Of a stretch of 64,000 nt of DNA, positions 17,864-29,328 are shown piece after piece. The notes beneath the pieces were generated by a model. That model saw only the letters and a list, made by a program, of their open reading frames with translations. It was not told the origin of the DNA and searched no databases. The stretch comes from Aquipseudomonas alcaligenes MRY13-0052 (lineage in GTDB: Bacteria > Pseudomonadota > Gammaproteobacteria > Pseudomonadales > Pseudomonadaceae). Within the stretch, counting starts at the first letter, position 1. Every line of letters begins with the position of its first letter. Made by a program: the position numbers and the translations under genes. The DNA lies in contig BATO01000019.1 in NCBI GenBank assembly GCA_000474255.1, positions 1 through 64,000 on the forward strand. The letters run 5' to 3'.

Positions 17864-18220
17864 TCAGGGGCGGTTGCGCCAGTTGCGCCACCAGGCGCCG
17901 CTGAACAGGAAACGCGGGAAGGTGACGAACTGCTCGGTCAGCAGGCGGCCCACGGCGTCCTTGCGGTCCAGGAAGGGCTCGGGGGCCTCCGCTTCCAGCC
18001 GGTGCCCGTGGGATTGCAGGCCCAGGGAGGCGATCAGGCCGATCACCCCGAGGACGACGGGCAGGAAGCGCCAGGTGAACAGGCCGTTGAGCAGCACCAG
18101 GGTGGCGACGATGAACAGCGGCACGGCCAGCAGGTGCAGCACCAGGTTGGTGGGGTTGCGGTGGTTCCTGGCGTAGGTCTTCCACTGCCAGGTGCGGAGG
18201 TTGGGGTGACGTTTGCCCAT
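17864..18220 (-). CDS. Small DUF962/Mpo1-like membrane protein
   Basis: A 118-residue protein with the family's conserved pattern: HRNPTNLVLHLLAVPL at the start of helix 1, two close hydrophobic stretches (residues ~30-65) and LQSHGHRLEAEAPEPF after helix 2. The yeast homologue Mpo1 is an Fe-dependent dioxygenase of 2-hydroxy fatty acids; the bacterial function is unproven. The start at 18220 (MGKRHPNLRTWQWK) was preferred to the in-frame start ten codons upstream because the shorter form matches the conserved N-terminus and follows AAGGAATCCGCACC. It stands alone on the minus strand between the PruR-like gene and the second chemoreceptor. Confidence 0.75.
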   Translation of the reverse strand: MGKRHPNLRTWQWKTYARNHRNPTNLVLHLLAVPLFIVATLVLLNGLFTWRFLPVVLGVIGLIASLGLQSHGHRLEAEAPEPFLDRKDAVGRLLTEQFVTFPRFLFSGAWWRNWRNRP

Positions 18221-18310
18221 GGTGCGGATTCCTTGAAGGATTGCGGGCAAGTCTAGGCCGGCCCCGGGAGGGCCGGCGAATGGGTTCTGACTATGGGCGG
18301 GATAGTCCGC

Positions 18311-19792
18311 TCAGAGCTTGAGCTGGCGGATGGCGCGAGACAGTTCGCTGGCGAGGTTGGCCAGCTCGGCGCTGGTGGAGGCCGAGCCAACGGTCTGGCT
18401 GACGGTGAGTTCGGTGACGTCGCGGATGCCGACCACGGCGCGGGTCATTTCCTCGGCCACATGGCTTTGCTGCTCCGCCGCCACGGCGATCTGCGTGTTG
18501 CTCTGGCGCATCTGCGCCACGGCGCCGGTGATGGCGGCCAAGGCTTCGCCGGCTTCATGGGCCTGCTGCACGCAGCTGTCGGCCTTGAACGAGCTTTCCT
18601 GCATGAATTCCACGGCGTCGCGAGTGCCGGACTGCAGGGCGAGGATCATGCTGGTGATCTCGTCGGTGCTGTCCTGGACGCGCTTGGCGAGGTTGCGCAC
18701 CTCGTCGGCCACCACGGCGAAGCCACGGCCCATTTCACCGGCGCGGGCGGCCTCGATGGCGGCGTTGAGGGCGAGGAGGTTGGTCTGCTCGGCGATGCCG
18801 TGGATGACGCTGACCACGCTGCTGATCTTCTGGCTGTCTTCGGCCAGCTTCTCGATCATCTCGGCGGTCTGCTGCACGCCGCTGGAAAGCCCGGCGATGG
18901 ACTCACCGACGCGGCTGACCACGCTCTGGCCGGCGCCGGCGAGCTGGTCGGCGGTCTGCGACTGGTCGCGGGTGTCGGCGGCGTGCTGGGCGATGTGGTG
19001 GACGGTGGCGGACATTTCGTTGATGGCGGTGGCGGCCTGGTCGGTCTCGCTCTGCTGGCCGAGCATGCCCTGGCGCACCTCGCCCATGCTTGAGGCCAGG
19101 CGCGCGGCCCCTTCGTCGAGGCGTTCGGTGACCTGGGCGACGGTGCCGACCACGCGCTGGAAGCCCGCCTGCATGGCATTGAAGGCGCTGGCCATCTGGC
19201 CCACCTCGTCGCGGCTGTCCAGCGGTACGCGGGCGGACAGGTCGCCGCTCTTCTCCACGTGCAGCATCACGTCCTTGAGGGTGTTGAGATGGCTGAGGAG
19301 GAAGCGGATCAGCAGTTGCGAGGAGGCCAGCAGCGCCATCATCAGCAGGAACACGGTGACCGCGTAGTTGAACATGCGCGAGGTGAAGACCTCGACCAGG
19401 CTTGGGGCGTGGGCCAATACGGCGATGCGCTGGCCGTCGGCGGCATCCTGAACCTGGGCGCCGATCACCGGGTCACTGCCGAACAGGGCGTCGTGATCCA
19501 GCTCGACCCAGCCGTTGGCGTGGGTCAGCGCGGCGCTGTCGACACCCTGCACCTGCGGCGCGCTGCCGGCGGCGAAGCGGACCACGCCGTTGCCGCTGGG
19601 CAGGGCCTGCCCGGCGGGCCAGGCGCGTAGCAGGGCTGCCTGGGCCTGGGCCGACTCGCGGGCACTTTCCACGCGGGCGTCACGCTCGAGGCTGATGGCG
19701 TGCAGCACCAGCAGCAGTGTGGTGATGAAGGCGACGGCGTTGACCGCCCAGAACTTGTACTTCAGGGAAAGATCGCGCATCCAGTTACCCAT
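18311..19792 (-). CDS. Methyl-accepting chemotaxis protein
   Basis: A 493-residue chemoreceptor. TM1 is near residues 13-33 ([17 protein letters not shown]), a small periplasmic domain of ~110 residues follows, TM2 is near 155-180 ([20 protein letters not shown]), then HAMP and a signalling domain with the tip [18 protein letters not shown]. The C-terminus ends SRAIRQLKL with no CheR-docking pentapeptide. The ligand domain is much smaller than in the HBM receptor at 7797 and resembles no class I can name. The start is uncertain: 19792 gives [14 protein letters not shown], the expected N-terminus, but has only a weak AAAAAAGAAC upstream; 19834 is an alternative. Confidence 0.9.
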   Translation of the reverse strand: MGNWMRDLSLKYKFWAVNAVAFITTLLLVLHAISLERDARVESARESAQAQAALLRAWPAGQALPSGNGVVRFAAGSAPQVQGVDSAALTHANGWVELDHDALFGSDPVIGAQVQDAADGQRIAVLAHAPSLVEVFTSRMFNYAVTVFLLMMALLASSQLLIRFLLSHLNTLKDVMLHVEKSGDLSARVPLDSRDEVGQMASAFNAMQAGFQRVVGTVAQVTERLDEGAARLASSMGEVRQGMLGQQSETDQAATAINEMSATVHHIAQHAADTRDQSQTADQLAGAGQSVVSRVGESIAGLSSGVQQTAEMIEKLAEDSQKISSVVSVIHGIAEQTNLLALNAAIEAARAGEMGRGFAVVADEVRNLAKRVQDSTDEITSMILALQSGTRDAVEFMQESSFKADSCVQQAHEAGEALAAITGAVAQMRQSNTQIAVAAEQQSHVAEEMTRAVVGIRDVTELTVSQTVGSASTSAELANLASELSRAIRQLKL

Positions 19793-19896
19793 GTTCTGTT
19801 CTTTTTTCTCGGAGGCTAGGCAAGGTGCCAGCATTGTTTCGCAGCACTGTGACGTGATCGTTGATCCGTATCAATCCGCCTCTTTACAGGAACAGG

Positions 19897-20703
19897 TTAG
19901 GCGATGTTCGGCAGCCCGAAAAATGCGCGTGCACAAGCGGTGGTGTGCTCGGCCAGGTGTTCGGGTGTTTCACCGCGGTGACGCGCCACTTCCATGAACA
20001 CCTCGGGCAGGAAGGCCGGCTCGTTGCGGCCGCTCTTGGGCTTCGGCCGCAGGCTGCGTGGCAGCAGGTAGGGCGCGTCGCTTTCCAGCATCAGCCGGCC
20101 CTGGGGAATCTCGCGTACCAGCGGGTGCAGATGGGTGCCCCGGCGCTCGTCGCAGATCCAGCCGGTGATGCCGATGTGCAGGTCCAGGTCGAGGTAGGAG
20201 AAGAGGGCGCGCTGCTCGCCGGTGAAGCAGTGCACCACGGCGGCCGGCAGGCGGTCGCGGAACTGCTTGAGGATGGCCAGCAGGCGCTCATTGGCGTCGC
20301 GCTCGTGGAGGAACACCGGCAGGCCCAGTTCGACGGCCAGGGCCAGTTGCTCTTCCAGGGCCTTTTCCTGCTGCGGGCGTGGGGAGAAGTCGCGGTTGAA
20401 ATCCAGGCCGCACTCACCCACGGCGCGTACTTCCGGCTCGGCCAGCAGGGCGCGCAGGTGGCGGGCGCTGTCGGCGTTCCACTGGCTGGCTTCGTGGGGG
20501 TGCAGGCCGGCGGTGCTGAACAGGTGGCCGCCTTCGGGGTCGAGCTGACGCACCAGTGCCAGCGCTTCTTCGGCATCGGCCACGCTGGTGCCGGTGAGGA
20601 CCAGTTGCGCCACGCCAGCGGCGAAGGCGCGTTCGAGCAGTGCTTCACGCTCTGCGGCAAAGCTTGAATGGGTCAGATTGACGCCAATGTCGATGAGTTG
20701 CAT
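19897..20703 (-). CDS. TatD-family metal-dependent deoxyribonuclease
   Basis: A 268-residue TIM-barrel hydrolase of the TatD family, which has metal-dependent DNA 3'-5' exonuclease activity in E. coli. Metal-ligand motifs are visible: DIGVNLTH at the N-terminus, [16 protein letters not shown] and [15 protein letters not shown] 20703 gives the expected MQLIDIGVN start after CCGAGGTAGCACC; the earlier in-frame ATG at 20739 lacks a ribosome site. It is divergent from the lytic transglycosylase gene at 20933. Function beyond DNA repair or degradation is not inferable from context. Confidence 0.93.
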   Translation of the reverse strand: MQLIDIGVNLTHSSFAAEREALLERAFAAGVAQLVLTGTSVADAEEALALVRQLDPEGGHLFSTAGLHPHEASQWNADSARHLRALLAEPEVRAVGECGLDFNRDFSPRPQQEKALEEQLALAVELGLPVFLHERDANERLLAILKQFRDRLPAAVVHCFTGEQRALFSYLDLDLHIGITGWICDERRGTHLHPLVREIPQGRLMLESDAPYLLPRSLRPKPKSGRNEPAFLPEVFMEVARHRGETPEHLAEHTTACARAFFGLPNIA

Positions 20704-20932
20704 GGTGCTACCTCGGACGCGAGCGGAGCAGAATAGCAAAGCTTGTTGAATAGAAGAAAAGCCAATACTTACAATTGCTTATGGGTGTTTGTTGAAGTTG
20801 TTACAGCGTTGTGGCTGGCGTCGACGGCCGAGCTGTGACACTCTCCGCGCCCCTCGCACGCCCGGAATTCCGTCCGGGCGCTGCGCTCTCAGACGGTCGG
20901 TTCGCACCCTGCAGCCCTGACCGGGAGATTCG

Positions 20933-22354
20933 ATGACCCGACCGCTGCTGCTTCTGTTGTGCCTGCTCGCCCTGCTGCCGTTCCCGGCGGCAGCGCGCCT
21001 GGCTGGCCCGCCGGAAGCCTGGCAGCAGCCGAGCGAGGCCCGTGACCTGGCGCAGATCCGCCGCAGCGGCGTGCTGCGTGTGCTGGTGAACCAGAGCCGC
21101 AACAGCTCCGGCGAGATCAAGGGCGAAGCCATCGGCATCGAATACCACCGCATCCGCGCCTTCGAGCAGTACCTCAACCGCAATGCCCGCGACGGCCGTG
21201 AGCTGGAGGTGAAGATCATCCCCAGGGCCAAGGACCAGTTGCTGGCCGCCTTGCTGCGCGGCGAGGGCGACCTGGTAGCCCCCGGCGAGCTGGTGGACCC
21301 GCGCAGCGGCGGCGAGGTCAGCGCCAGCGCCCCGATCCGCCGCCATGTGCCGCTGCTGCTGGTGAGCCGCAGTGGCGATCGTCGCTACCAGCGCCTGGAG
21401 CAGCTCGCCGGGCGCAGCATCGCATTGCCCGCCGGCAGCGCGGCGGCCGAGGCCCTGCGCCGGGTCAACCAGCAACTGGCAGAACGCAAGCTGGCGCCCA
21501 TCGTCATCGAGTGGGTCGATTCGAGCCTGGCGGTGGAGGATGTGCTGGAGATGGTCCAGGCCGGCATCTTCCCGCTCACTGCCGTCGAGCAACCCATTGC
21601 CGAGCGCTGGGCCAAGGTGATGCCCAAGCTGCGTATAGAGAAGCACCTGGTGCTGGACAACCAGCGCGACATGACCTGGTTCGTGCGCCGCGACGCGCCG
21701 ATGCTGCGGGCCAGCATCGATCGCTTCCTCGCCGGCTACAACGCGCCCTCCGACCAGGATGCCACCTTCCAGCGCGTCTACCGCCGCCTGTACAAGGTGC
21801 ACAGCCCCCTGGCCCGAGCCGACCGGCAGCGCCTGGAGAAGGTGCGCCCGGTGCTGCAGCGCTTCGCCGACCAGCATGCCTTCGATTGGCTGAACCTGGC
21901 CGCTGTGGCCTTCAAGGAATCCAGCCTCAACCCGGCCGCCCGTGGCGCCAGTGGGGCCACCGGGCTGATGCAGATCACCCCGGGTGCGGCGCGCACCGTG
22001 GGCGTGGGCAATATCCACGCACTGGAGAACAATGTGCAGGCCTCGGCCAAGTACCTGGCGATGCTGCGCAAGGGCTTCTTCAACAGCGCCCAGCTCAACG
22101 AGCGCGAGCGCATGGCCTTCACCCTGGCGGCCTACAACGTCGGCCCGCAGCGGGTGCAAAGCCTGCGCGCGGAGGCCCGGCGCCGGGGGCTGAACCCCAA
22201 CCAGTGGTTCTTCCAGGTGGAACGCATCGCCGCCGAGCAACTGGGAATGGGGGTGGTGAGCTACGTCAGCGCGGTGAACAAGTACTACCTCGCCTATGAC
22301 CGCGAGCGCTATCTGCTGGAGCCGCAGAAGAAAGTGGCAAGCAGAGGGAAGTGA
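20933..22354 (+). CDS. mltF2: MltF-type membrane-bound lytic transglycosylase
   Basis: A 473-residue envelope enzyme that cleaves peptidoglycan glycan strands to 1,6-anhydro products. A signal peptide (MTRPLLLLLCLLALLPFPAAA) is followed by a periplasmic solute-binding-like regulatory domain (~40-270) and a C-terminal SLT domain, with the catalytic Glu in FKESSLNP and the GATGLMQITP and AAYNVGPQRV motifs. The layout is that of MltF, whose regulatory domain controls the catalytic one by binding muropeptides. From memory the P. aeruginosa gene in this position, next to DoxX and the lipase foldase, is mltF2. ATG 20933 follows CCGGGAGATTCG. Confidence 0.9.
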   Translation: MTRPLLLLLCLLALLPFPAAARLAGPPEAWQQPSEARDLAQIRRSGVLRVLVNQSRNSSGEIKGEAIGIEYHRIRAFEQYLNRNARDGRELEVKIIPRAKDQLLAALLRGEGDLVAPGELVDPRSGGEVSASAPIRRHVPLLLVSRSGDRRYQRLEQLAGRSIALPAGSAAAEALRRVNQQLAERKLAPIVIEWVDSSLAVEDVLEMVQAGIFPLTAVEQPIAERWAKVMPKLRIEKHLVLDNQRDMTWFVRRDAPMLRASIDRFLAGYNAPSDQDATFQRVYRRLYKVHSPLARADRQRLEKVRPVLQRFADQHAFDWLNLAAVAFKESSLNPAARGASGATGLMQITPGAARTVGVGNIHALENNVQASAKYLAMLRKGFFNSAQLNERERMAFTLAAYNVGPQRVQSLRAEARRRGLNPNQWFFQVERIAAEQLGMGVVSYVSAVNKYYLAYDRERYLLEPQKKVASRGK

Positions 22355-22465
22355 TCGATTTTATCGATTTCAATACTGCGTTTTTTGCGGTTTTAATATC
22401 GAAAAAATCAACTAAGATGGCTTCCGTCTGAACCCACACACTCCTCACACGAAAGGAAACGCGAC

Positions 22466-22900
22466 ATGAGCAACCCGATCAAACGCATTCTCTCCACCAA
22501 CGCCGGTATCGGCATCACCCTGCTGCGCGTGGTGACCGGCCTGACCTTCGCCGCCCACGGTTCGCAGAAGCTCTTCGGCCTCTTCGGCGGCTATGGCCTG
22601 GAAGGCACCGGCCAGTGGATGGAAAGCATCGGTCTGGCTCCTGGCTACCTTCTGGCCCTGATGGCAGGCAGCGCCGAGTTCTTCGGTGGCCTGGCCCTGG
22701 TGATCGGCCTGCTGGTTCGCCCTGCCGCCGCGTCGCTGATCGTCGCCATGGTGGTTGCCATCTTCAGCGTGCACTGGGCCAGCGGCTTCTTCATCACCAA
22801 CGGTGGTTATGAGTACGCGCTGATCCTCGCCCTGATCTCCGGCACCCTGCTGATCGAAGGCGCCGGCCGCTTCTCCCTGGACCGCACGTTCAGCCAGTAA
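22466..22900 (+). CDS. DoxX-family membrane protein
   Basis: A 144-residue inner-membrane protein with four hydrophobic helices. The DoxX signature is in the first helix and loop: LLRVVTGLTFAAHGSQKLFG. Family members are linked to redox or thiol stress in some bacteria, but the activity of this one is unknown. Its AT-rich upstream region (22360-22430) is unusual for the window and may hold the promoter; AAAGGAAACGCGAC precedes the ATG. The unit ends in the hairpin at 22918-22945. Confidence 0.9.
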   Translation: MSNPIKRILSTNAGIGITLLRVVTGLTFAAHGSQKLFGLFGGYGLEGTGQWMESIGLAPGYLLALMAGSAEFFGGLALVIGLLVRPAAASLIVAMVVAIFSVHWASGFFITNGGYEYALILALISGTLLIEGAGRFSLDRTFSQ

Positions 22901-22917
22901 CCCGCTGCGAACTCGAA

Positions 22918-22945
22918 GAAGGCCCGCCATGTGCGGGCCTTCTGC
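22918..22945 (+). terminator. Terminator-like hairpin after doxX, convergent with lifO
   Basis: GAAGGCCCGC / GCGGGCCTTC stem around CATGT, with a weak T-tract (TTCTGCATTTC). It sits between the doxX stop and the end of the foldase gene and could serve both strands. Confidence 0.7.
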
Positions 22946-22948
22946 ATT

Positions 22949-23986
22949 TCAGGGCTGCTGCGCGCGGGCGGCGGCCAGCTCCAGGGCGGCATCCAGGCGC
23001 TGGCGCTCGCGTTCGTCGAACTTCTCCTCGGCCAGGCGCTGGATGGCGGCACGGCGGTCGCCGTCGCTGAGCCCCTGGTTGGCTTCGATGCGTGCTTTCT
23101 CCGCCTGGAAGGCGCCGATCCGCTGCTTCCAGCCTTGGCGCTGCTGGTCCAGTGCCTCCAGGCGCTGGGTGGCTTCGCCGCCGACCAGTTGCTGGCGCAG
23201 GCGGCGGATTTCGGCAGGGGTGGCGCCCTTGGCCTGCAGCTGCTCGGTCTGGACATGCAGCTCGGCCTGCAGCTGTGGCAGCACGCTGTCCTGCAGCTCT
23301 TCGGGCAGGCCCTGGCGCAGGCGGTCTACGGCGGCGGCCTTGGCGGCGTCGTCGAGGGCTGCGTCATGGACGATGGCCAGGCGATCGAGGGTGAAGCGGT
23401 TGTAGGTTTCCTCGCTGGCGAAGAACACCTGGTGCACCTCGGCGCTGAACAGGCGGGCGCGCAGGGCATTCACCGCGGCTTCGCGCTGGCGCATGGCGTC
23501 GAAGTCCGCCAGTTGCGGCAGGTCTTTCTCGAGTTGCACCAGTTGCCGCTTGTAGTCCAGGTATTGCTCGAGCAGCGCCAGGGCCTGGCCTTCGGCCGGC
23601 TCTTGCAACTGGGCGGTGATGTAGCCGCGCAGACGCTGGATGGAGATGCCGATGGGCTCTTCGCCTATGGCACTGAGGAAGTAGTCGAAGATGCGGCGGA
23701 TGTCTTCGGTGATCAGCATGTTGCCGCCTGCATCCAGCTGGAAGCGCCCATCGACCTGGGTACCGGCGAAGGAGGCGGGCAGGGCGGGCACTTGCGCCGG
23801 CAGGGCAGGCGGCAGGTTGTCGGCGGAGGTTGGGACATCGGCGATGGCGATGGGCTCATCGCTGGCGAGCTGCTCGGCACCGCCCGGTGCACGGTGGGCG
23901 TTGCCGTCGGAGGCGGATTGCAGGTAGAGGATCGCGGCCAGGCAGCCGGCGAAGACCAGGGGCAGGGACAGCAGGACTCTTTTCAC
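22949..23986 (-). CDS. lifO: Lipase-specific foldase (Lif)
   Basis: The 345-residue steric chaperone that folds the secreted lipase in the periplasm while anchored in the inner membrane. A single N-terminal helix ([19 protein letters not shown]) is followed by an Ala/Pro-rich linker (~25-75) and a long helical domain. The diagnostic Lif motif [13 protein letters not shown] is present at residues 97-109. It lies directly downstream of the lipase gene on the same strand, the standard operon order. A 9-base-pair GC hairpin occupies the 55-base gap between the two genes. Confidence 0.95.
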   Translation of the reverse strand: MKRVLLSLPLVFAGCLAAILYLQSASDGNAHRAPGGAEQLASDEPIAIADVPTSADNLPPALPAQVPALPASFAGTQVDGRFQLDAGGNMLITEDIRRIFDYFLSAIGEEPIGISIQRLRGYITAQLQEPAEGQALALLEQYLDYKRQLVQLEKDLPQLADFDAMRQREAAVNALRARLFSAEVHQVFFASEETYNRFTLDRLAIVHDAALDDAAKAAAVDRLRQGLPEELQDSVLPQLQAELHVQTEQLQAKGATPAEIRRLRQQLVGGEATQRLEALDQQRQGWKQRIGAFQAEKARIEANQGLSDGDRRAAIQRLAEEKFDERERQRLDAALELAAARAQQP

Positions 23987-24011
23987 GGTGGTCGCTCGCA
24001 GGTCGGCAGGA

Positions 24012-24033
24012 GGCGGGGCCCGCAGGCCCCGCC
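24012..24033. promoter_or_regulatory. Intercistronic hairpin between lipase and foldase genes
   Basis: A perfect 9-base stem GGCGGGGCC / GGCCCCGCC around the tetraloop CGCA, nine bases after the lipase stop on the minus strand. It has no T-run, so it probably acts as an mRNA 3'-end stabiliser or partial attenuator rather than a full terminator. Confidence 0.6.
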
Positions 24034-24041
24034 GGGGCGGC

Positions 24042-25133
<1,092 letters not shown>

Positions 25134-25171
25134 TTACAGCCGTTCACCGAAAGTTGGCGGGCGTTTCCCTG

Positions 25172-25717
25172 TTACTGAGTGAAACGCTCGTTTGAGTCCT
25201 GGGGCAGCAGCGGCCAGTTCCCGAGGGCGCGGTAATGGGCGCCCGAGGCCGTATTTTCCGAGGCGAAGAGAGCGAACTGGTTCACAGGCCAATCTAAGGT
25301 TGGGGCCGCTGCGCCGGGCAGGTGTGGGCAGTGTCGAGCCAGGGTCAGGTGCGGGTGGAAGGGCCGCCGTTCGATGGCGAAGCCCGCTGCGCGCAGCCCA
25401 TCCTGCAGGTTGGCGGCCAGGGCCAGGAGCGCCGGCGGCGGGTGGTCGGGCGCCAGGTGCAGCAGGCCGTTGTGCCAGCAGCGCAACTGGTCGAGGCGCA
25501 GGGTGAAGGGCTCGCCCGCCAGGTTTTCGGCGATGGCCTTCAGTTCGGCGACGCAGCCGCGTGGCTGCTGGCCGAGGAAGGCGAGGGTCAGGTGCAGGTT
25601 GCGGGTGGCCACGGCTTTGCCTTCGCAGCGAGCGGCTTCTCGCCATAGGGCTATGCTCGTTGCCAACGGCTCGGGACAGGGCAGGGCGAAGAACAGGCGC
25701 AAGGGAGGTGTGGACAT
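25172..25717 (-). CDS. thpR: RNA 2',3'-cyclic phosphodiesterase (ThpR/LigT)
   Basis: A 181-residue 2H phosphoesterase. Both HxTx catalytic motifs are present: HLTL at residues 42-45 and HLTL at 123-126. The family opens 2',3'-cyclic phosphates on RNA or ligates tRNA halves in vitro. The start at 25717 (MSTPPLRLFFALPCPE) fits the family N-terminus; upstream in-frame codons are unrelated. It is upstream of lipA on the same strand, separated by 197 bases that include a GGGGCGCC/GGCGCCC inverted repeat at about 25083-25107, so it is probably a separate unit. Confidence 0.92.
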   Translation of the reverse strand: MSTPPLRLFFALPCPEPLATSIALWREAARCEGKAVATRNLHLTLAFLGQQPRGCVAELKAIAENLAGEPFTLRLDQLRCWHNGLLHLAPDHPPPALLALAANLQDGLRAAGFAIERRPFHPHLTLARHCPHLPGAAAPTLDWPVNQFALFASENTASGAHYRALGNWPLLPQDSNERFTQ

Positions 25718-25920
25718 GGTCGCGAAGGCTCCAGGGCGACGTCTTGGTCGTATTGACAGTATTGCGGAGGCTTCTCTAGGATGCCGACCCATGCGCCGAT
25801 TTAAGACAGCTACTTGCGGGGCGCGGAGATGGAATCCATCTCGAAATACCGCTAAAGCGCTGGTTCGGTGTCGCCTCTCACCGCTGCCCAGCGGGATCAA
25901 CGAGGCGGAGACATGACACC

Positions 25921-26229
25921 ATGACCTGTCCCCAACCGCTCATTCGCCTGGCCCCCATCACCACGGGCCTGGTGTTGCGCAACCCCAGGGTTCTTCTCAG
26001 CGGCCCCCACCAGCCGACCATGCTGCGTTATCTCGACGGCTGGCCGAAGCGTTGGGCCGGGCCACGCAACCTGCTTATCCAGTTCGCCCTAGATGCTGCG
26101 TCGTTGCAGCGCTATGCCGCTGACAGCTTCGACATGGCCGTGGTGCAAGCGCCCCCCCGTGACGAGGTGGCGCTGATGGTCCGCGAGCTGGTGCGCGTTT
26201 CGCGCCAGGGCCTGATCACCCTGCGCTGA
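25921..26229 (+). CDS. Small conserved hypothetical protein
   Basis: A 102-residue protein I do not recognise with certainty. The C-terminal half (SFDMAVVQAPPRDEVALMVRELVR...) resembles the last strands of SAM-dependent methyltransferases, where a DxxV/Q-P loop precedes a RV.R.GL turn, but the glycine-rich SAM-binding motif is absent, so it is not a complete methyltransferase. The ATG at 25921 is preceded by GGCGGAGACATGACACC; the nearer upstream ATG (25914) hits a stop after three codons. It is convergent with greB (11 bases between stops) and has no obvious partner. Confidence 0.65.
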   Translation: MTCPQPLIRLAPITTGLVLRNPRVLLSGPHQPTMLRYLDGWPKRWAGPRNLLIQFALDAASLQRYAADSFDMAVVQAPPRDEVALMVRELVRVSRQGLITLR

Positions 26230-26240
26230 GGCGCGGGGCT

Positions 26241-26738
<498 letters not shown>

Positions 26739-26823
26739 GGCGTGATGCGACAGGCTCTAGGCGGGCGAAGAGGGGCGGAGTCTAGCAAGAGGCCGGCCCG
26801 CCTTGTACAGGCGGGCCGGGCGA

Positions 26824-29328
26824 TCAGGCTTCGCGCAGCACCTGCAGCGGGCTGGCGTTGAGGGCACGACGGGTGCCGAGCACGCCGGCCCCACCCACCA
26901 GCAGCGCGCCCAGGGGCGGCAACAGCAGCAGCCAGGGGTGGGGGTGCCATTGCAGGTCGAAGGCCAGGGTGTAGAGCAGGGCGCTGACCAGCTCGCAACC
27001 CAGGGCGGCGAGCAGGCCGGCAGTGGCACCGAGCAGGGCGAATTCGGCACGCCGCGCCTTCTGCAGTAGCGCCCGTTCGGCACCCAGGGCCCGCAGCAAT
27101 GCACCCTGGCGAATGCGTTCGTCGAGGGTCGACTGCAGGCCGGCGAAGAGCACCGCGAGGCCGGCGGCGAGCACGAACAGCAGGACGAACTCCACCGCCA
27201 CCGTGACCTGGGCGAGGATGCTGCGCAGCTGCGCGAGGATGGCTTCCACCTCCAGCAGGGTCACTGCCGGAAAGGCACGGGCCAGCTCCACCAGCTCGCG
27301 GTCGTGCTGCGGTGGCAGGTAGAAGCTGGTGAGGTAGGTGGCCGGCAGGTCGGCGAGGGAGCCGGGGGCGAAGATCATGAAGAAGTTCGGCTGGAAGTTG
27401 TCCCAGTCGACTTCCCGCAGGCTGGTGACGCGCACGTCGCGGCTAATGCCGCCAACGCTGAAGCTGAGGCGGTCGCCCAGCTGCAGGCCGAGGTTGGTGG
27501 CGAGCTTGGCTTCCACCGAGACGCCGGGCAGGTCGCCGGCCGGCACCTGGTCCCACCATTGCCCGGCCACCAGACGGTTGCCGCTGGGCAGGTCGGCCGC
27601 CCAGGTGAGGCTGAGGTCGCGCTGCAGGGCACGCTCGCCCTGGGACTCCTTGCTGGCGTGCTCCTTCGCCGGTTCGCCGTTGATGGCGGTGAGGCGGCCG
27701 GGCACCACGGGGAACAGCGGGGCCGGGTGGGGCGAAAGCTGGGCGAGGCGCTCGGCGAAGGCGTCCTTCTCGCCGGGCAGGACGTTGAGCACGAAGTAGT
27801 TCGGTGCGTCGGCGGGCAGCTGGTCCTGCCAGGTGTCCAGCAGTTCGCCGCGCAGCAGGGCGATCAGCGCCATCGCCAGGAGGATCAGGCCGAAGGCCAG
27901 GGATTGCCCGGCAGCGGCCAGCGGGTGGCGCAGCAGTTGGCCAAGGCCGAGACGCCAGGGCAGGGCGGCGCGGGCCAGCAGGCGGCGCAGGGCGTTGAGG
28001 CCGAGGAGCATGAGGCCGCCGAGGATCAGGGTGGCGAGCAGGCCGCCGCCGAGCAGGGCGAGGGTGAGCGCCAGGTCCAGGCTCAGGCGCCACATGATCA
28101 GCCCGAGGGCGAGCAGGGCGGCGCCGTACACCAGCCAGGAACTGGGCGGCACGGGTAGCAGGTCGCGGCGCAGCACGCGCAGGGGCGGGACACGGCCCAG
28201 GGCGGCCAGCGGCGGCAGGGCGAAACCGACCAGGGCCACCAGGCCGGTGGCGATGCCGGCAAAGGCGGGCAGCACACCGCCGGAGGGCACTTCCGCCGGC
28301 AACAATTCACGCAGCAGGTGGAACAGGCCGAGCTGGGCGAGCCAGCCGATCAGTGCGCCGAGAATGGCGGCGGCAAGGCCGAGCAGACCCAGTTGCAGGG
28401 TATAGAGGAGGAGCGCTTCGCGGCGCGACAAGCCCAGGCAGCGCAGCAGGGCGCTGGCGTCGAAGCGGCGGGCGGCGAAGCGGGCCGCCGACAGGGCCAC
28501 GGCGACACCGGCCAGGAGTACGGCGGCGAGGCTGGCGAGGTTGAGGTAGCGCTCGGCACGGCTGAGGGCGCCGCCGACCTGGCGGTTGCCGTCGCGGGCG
28601 TCCTCGATGCGCTGGTTGGCCGCGAGGGTGGGCTCGAGGGTGTCGCGGTAGCTTTTCAGTGCCTCTTCCGGGCCGCTCCAGAGTTCGCGGTAGCGCACTC
28701 GGCTGCCGGGCTGCACCACGCCTGTGGCGTCGAGGTCGGCATGGTTCATCAACAGGCGCGGGGTGAGGCTGTAGAAGTCGCCGGCGCGATCGGGCTCGTA
28801 AGTGAGTACGCGGGTGAGGCGAAGGGTCTGCTGGCCGACGTCCACGCTGTCGCCGGGCTTGAGGTCCAGTGCGGTGAACAGGCGTGCCTCGGCCCAGGCT
28901 TCGCCGGGGGCGGGGCCGTTGCCGGGTTCTTCCGGGGCGTAGGGGGCCGGTGCGCTCTTCAGCTCGCCGCGCAGGGGGTAGGGTTCGTCCACCGCCTTGA
29001 CGCTGGCGAGCTGGATGCCGGCGTCACCGGCGATGACGCTGGAAAATTCGACGGCGCGGGCGTGGCGCAGGCCGAGCTGTTCACCCGCCGTGATCTGCTC
29101 CGGGGTCGCGGGGGAGGAGCCGCTGAGCAGCAGGTCGGCGCCGAGGAATTCGGTGGCGCGCAGGAGCATGGCGCCGTTCAGGCGGGCACCGAAGTAGCCG
29201 ATGGCGCTGCTGGCAGCCACGGCCACCACCAGGGCGAAGAAGAGTACGCGCAGCTCGCCGGCACGGGCATCGCGCCGCAGTTGCCTGGCGGCCATGCCCA
29301 GCAGGCGCGAGAACGGCAGGCGCCCCAT
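26824..29328 (-). CDS. FtsX-like ABC transporter permease
   Basis: An 834-residue inner-membrane protein of the YbbP/MacB-FtsX class. The N-terminal helix ([19 protein letters not shown]) is followed by a large periplasmic domain, then several helices near 260-480, a second periplasmic domain (~490-690) and a final three-helix block ([21 protein letters not shown] onward). The FtsX core is thus present twice, as in E. coli YbbP. It is translationally coupled to the ATPase gene: the ATPase TGA shares its last coding-strand base with this ATG (base 29328). The substrate is unknown; the family is usually mechanotransmission rather than classical transport. Confidence 0.92.
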   Translation of the reverse strand: MGRLPFSRLLGMAARQLRRDARAGELRVLFFALVVAVAASSAIGYFGARLNGAMLLRATEFLGADLLLSGSSPATPEQITAGEQLGLRHARAVEFSSVIAGDAGIQLASVKAVDEPYPLRGELKSAPAPYAPEEPGNGPAPGEAWAEARLFTALDLKPGDSVDVGQQTLRLTRVLTYEPDRAGDFYSLTPRLLMNHADLDATGVVQPGSRVRYRELWSGPEEALKSYRDTLEPTLAANQRIEDARDGNRQVGGALSRAERYLNLASLAAVLLAGVAVALSAARFAARRFDASALLRCLGLSRREALLLYTLQLGLLGLAAAILGALIGWLAQLGLFHLLRELLPAEVPSGGVLPAFAGIATGLVALVGFALPPLAALGRVPPLRVLRRDLLPVPPSSWLVYGAALLALGLIMWRLSLDLALTLALLGGGLLATLILGGLMLLGLNALRRLLARAALPWRLGLGQLLRHPLAAAGQSLAFGLILLAMALIALLRGELLDTWQDQLPADAPNYFVLNVLPGEKDAFAERLAQLSPHPAPLFPVVPGRLTAINGEPAKEHASKESQGERALQRDLSLTWAADLPSGNRLVAGQWWDQVPAGDLPGVSVEAKLATNLGLQLGDRLSFSVGGISRDVRVTSLREVDWDNFQPNFFMIFAPGSLADLPATYLTSFYLPPQHDRELVELARAFPAVTLLEVEAILAQLRSILAQVTVAVEFVLLFVLAAGLAVLFAGLQSTLDERIRQGALLRALGAERALLQKARRAEFALLGATAGLLAALGCELVSALLYTLAFDLQWHPHPWLLLLPPLGALLVGGAGVLGTRRALNASPLQVLREA

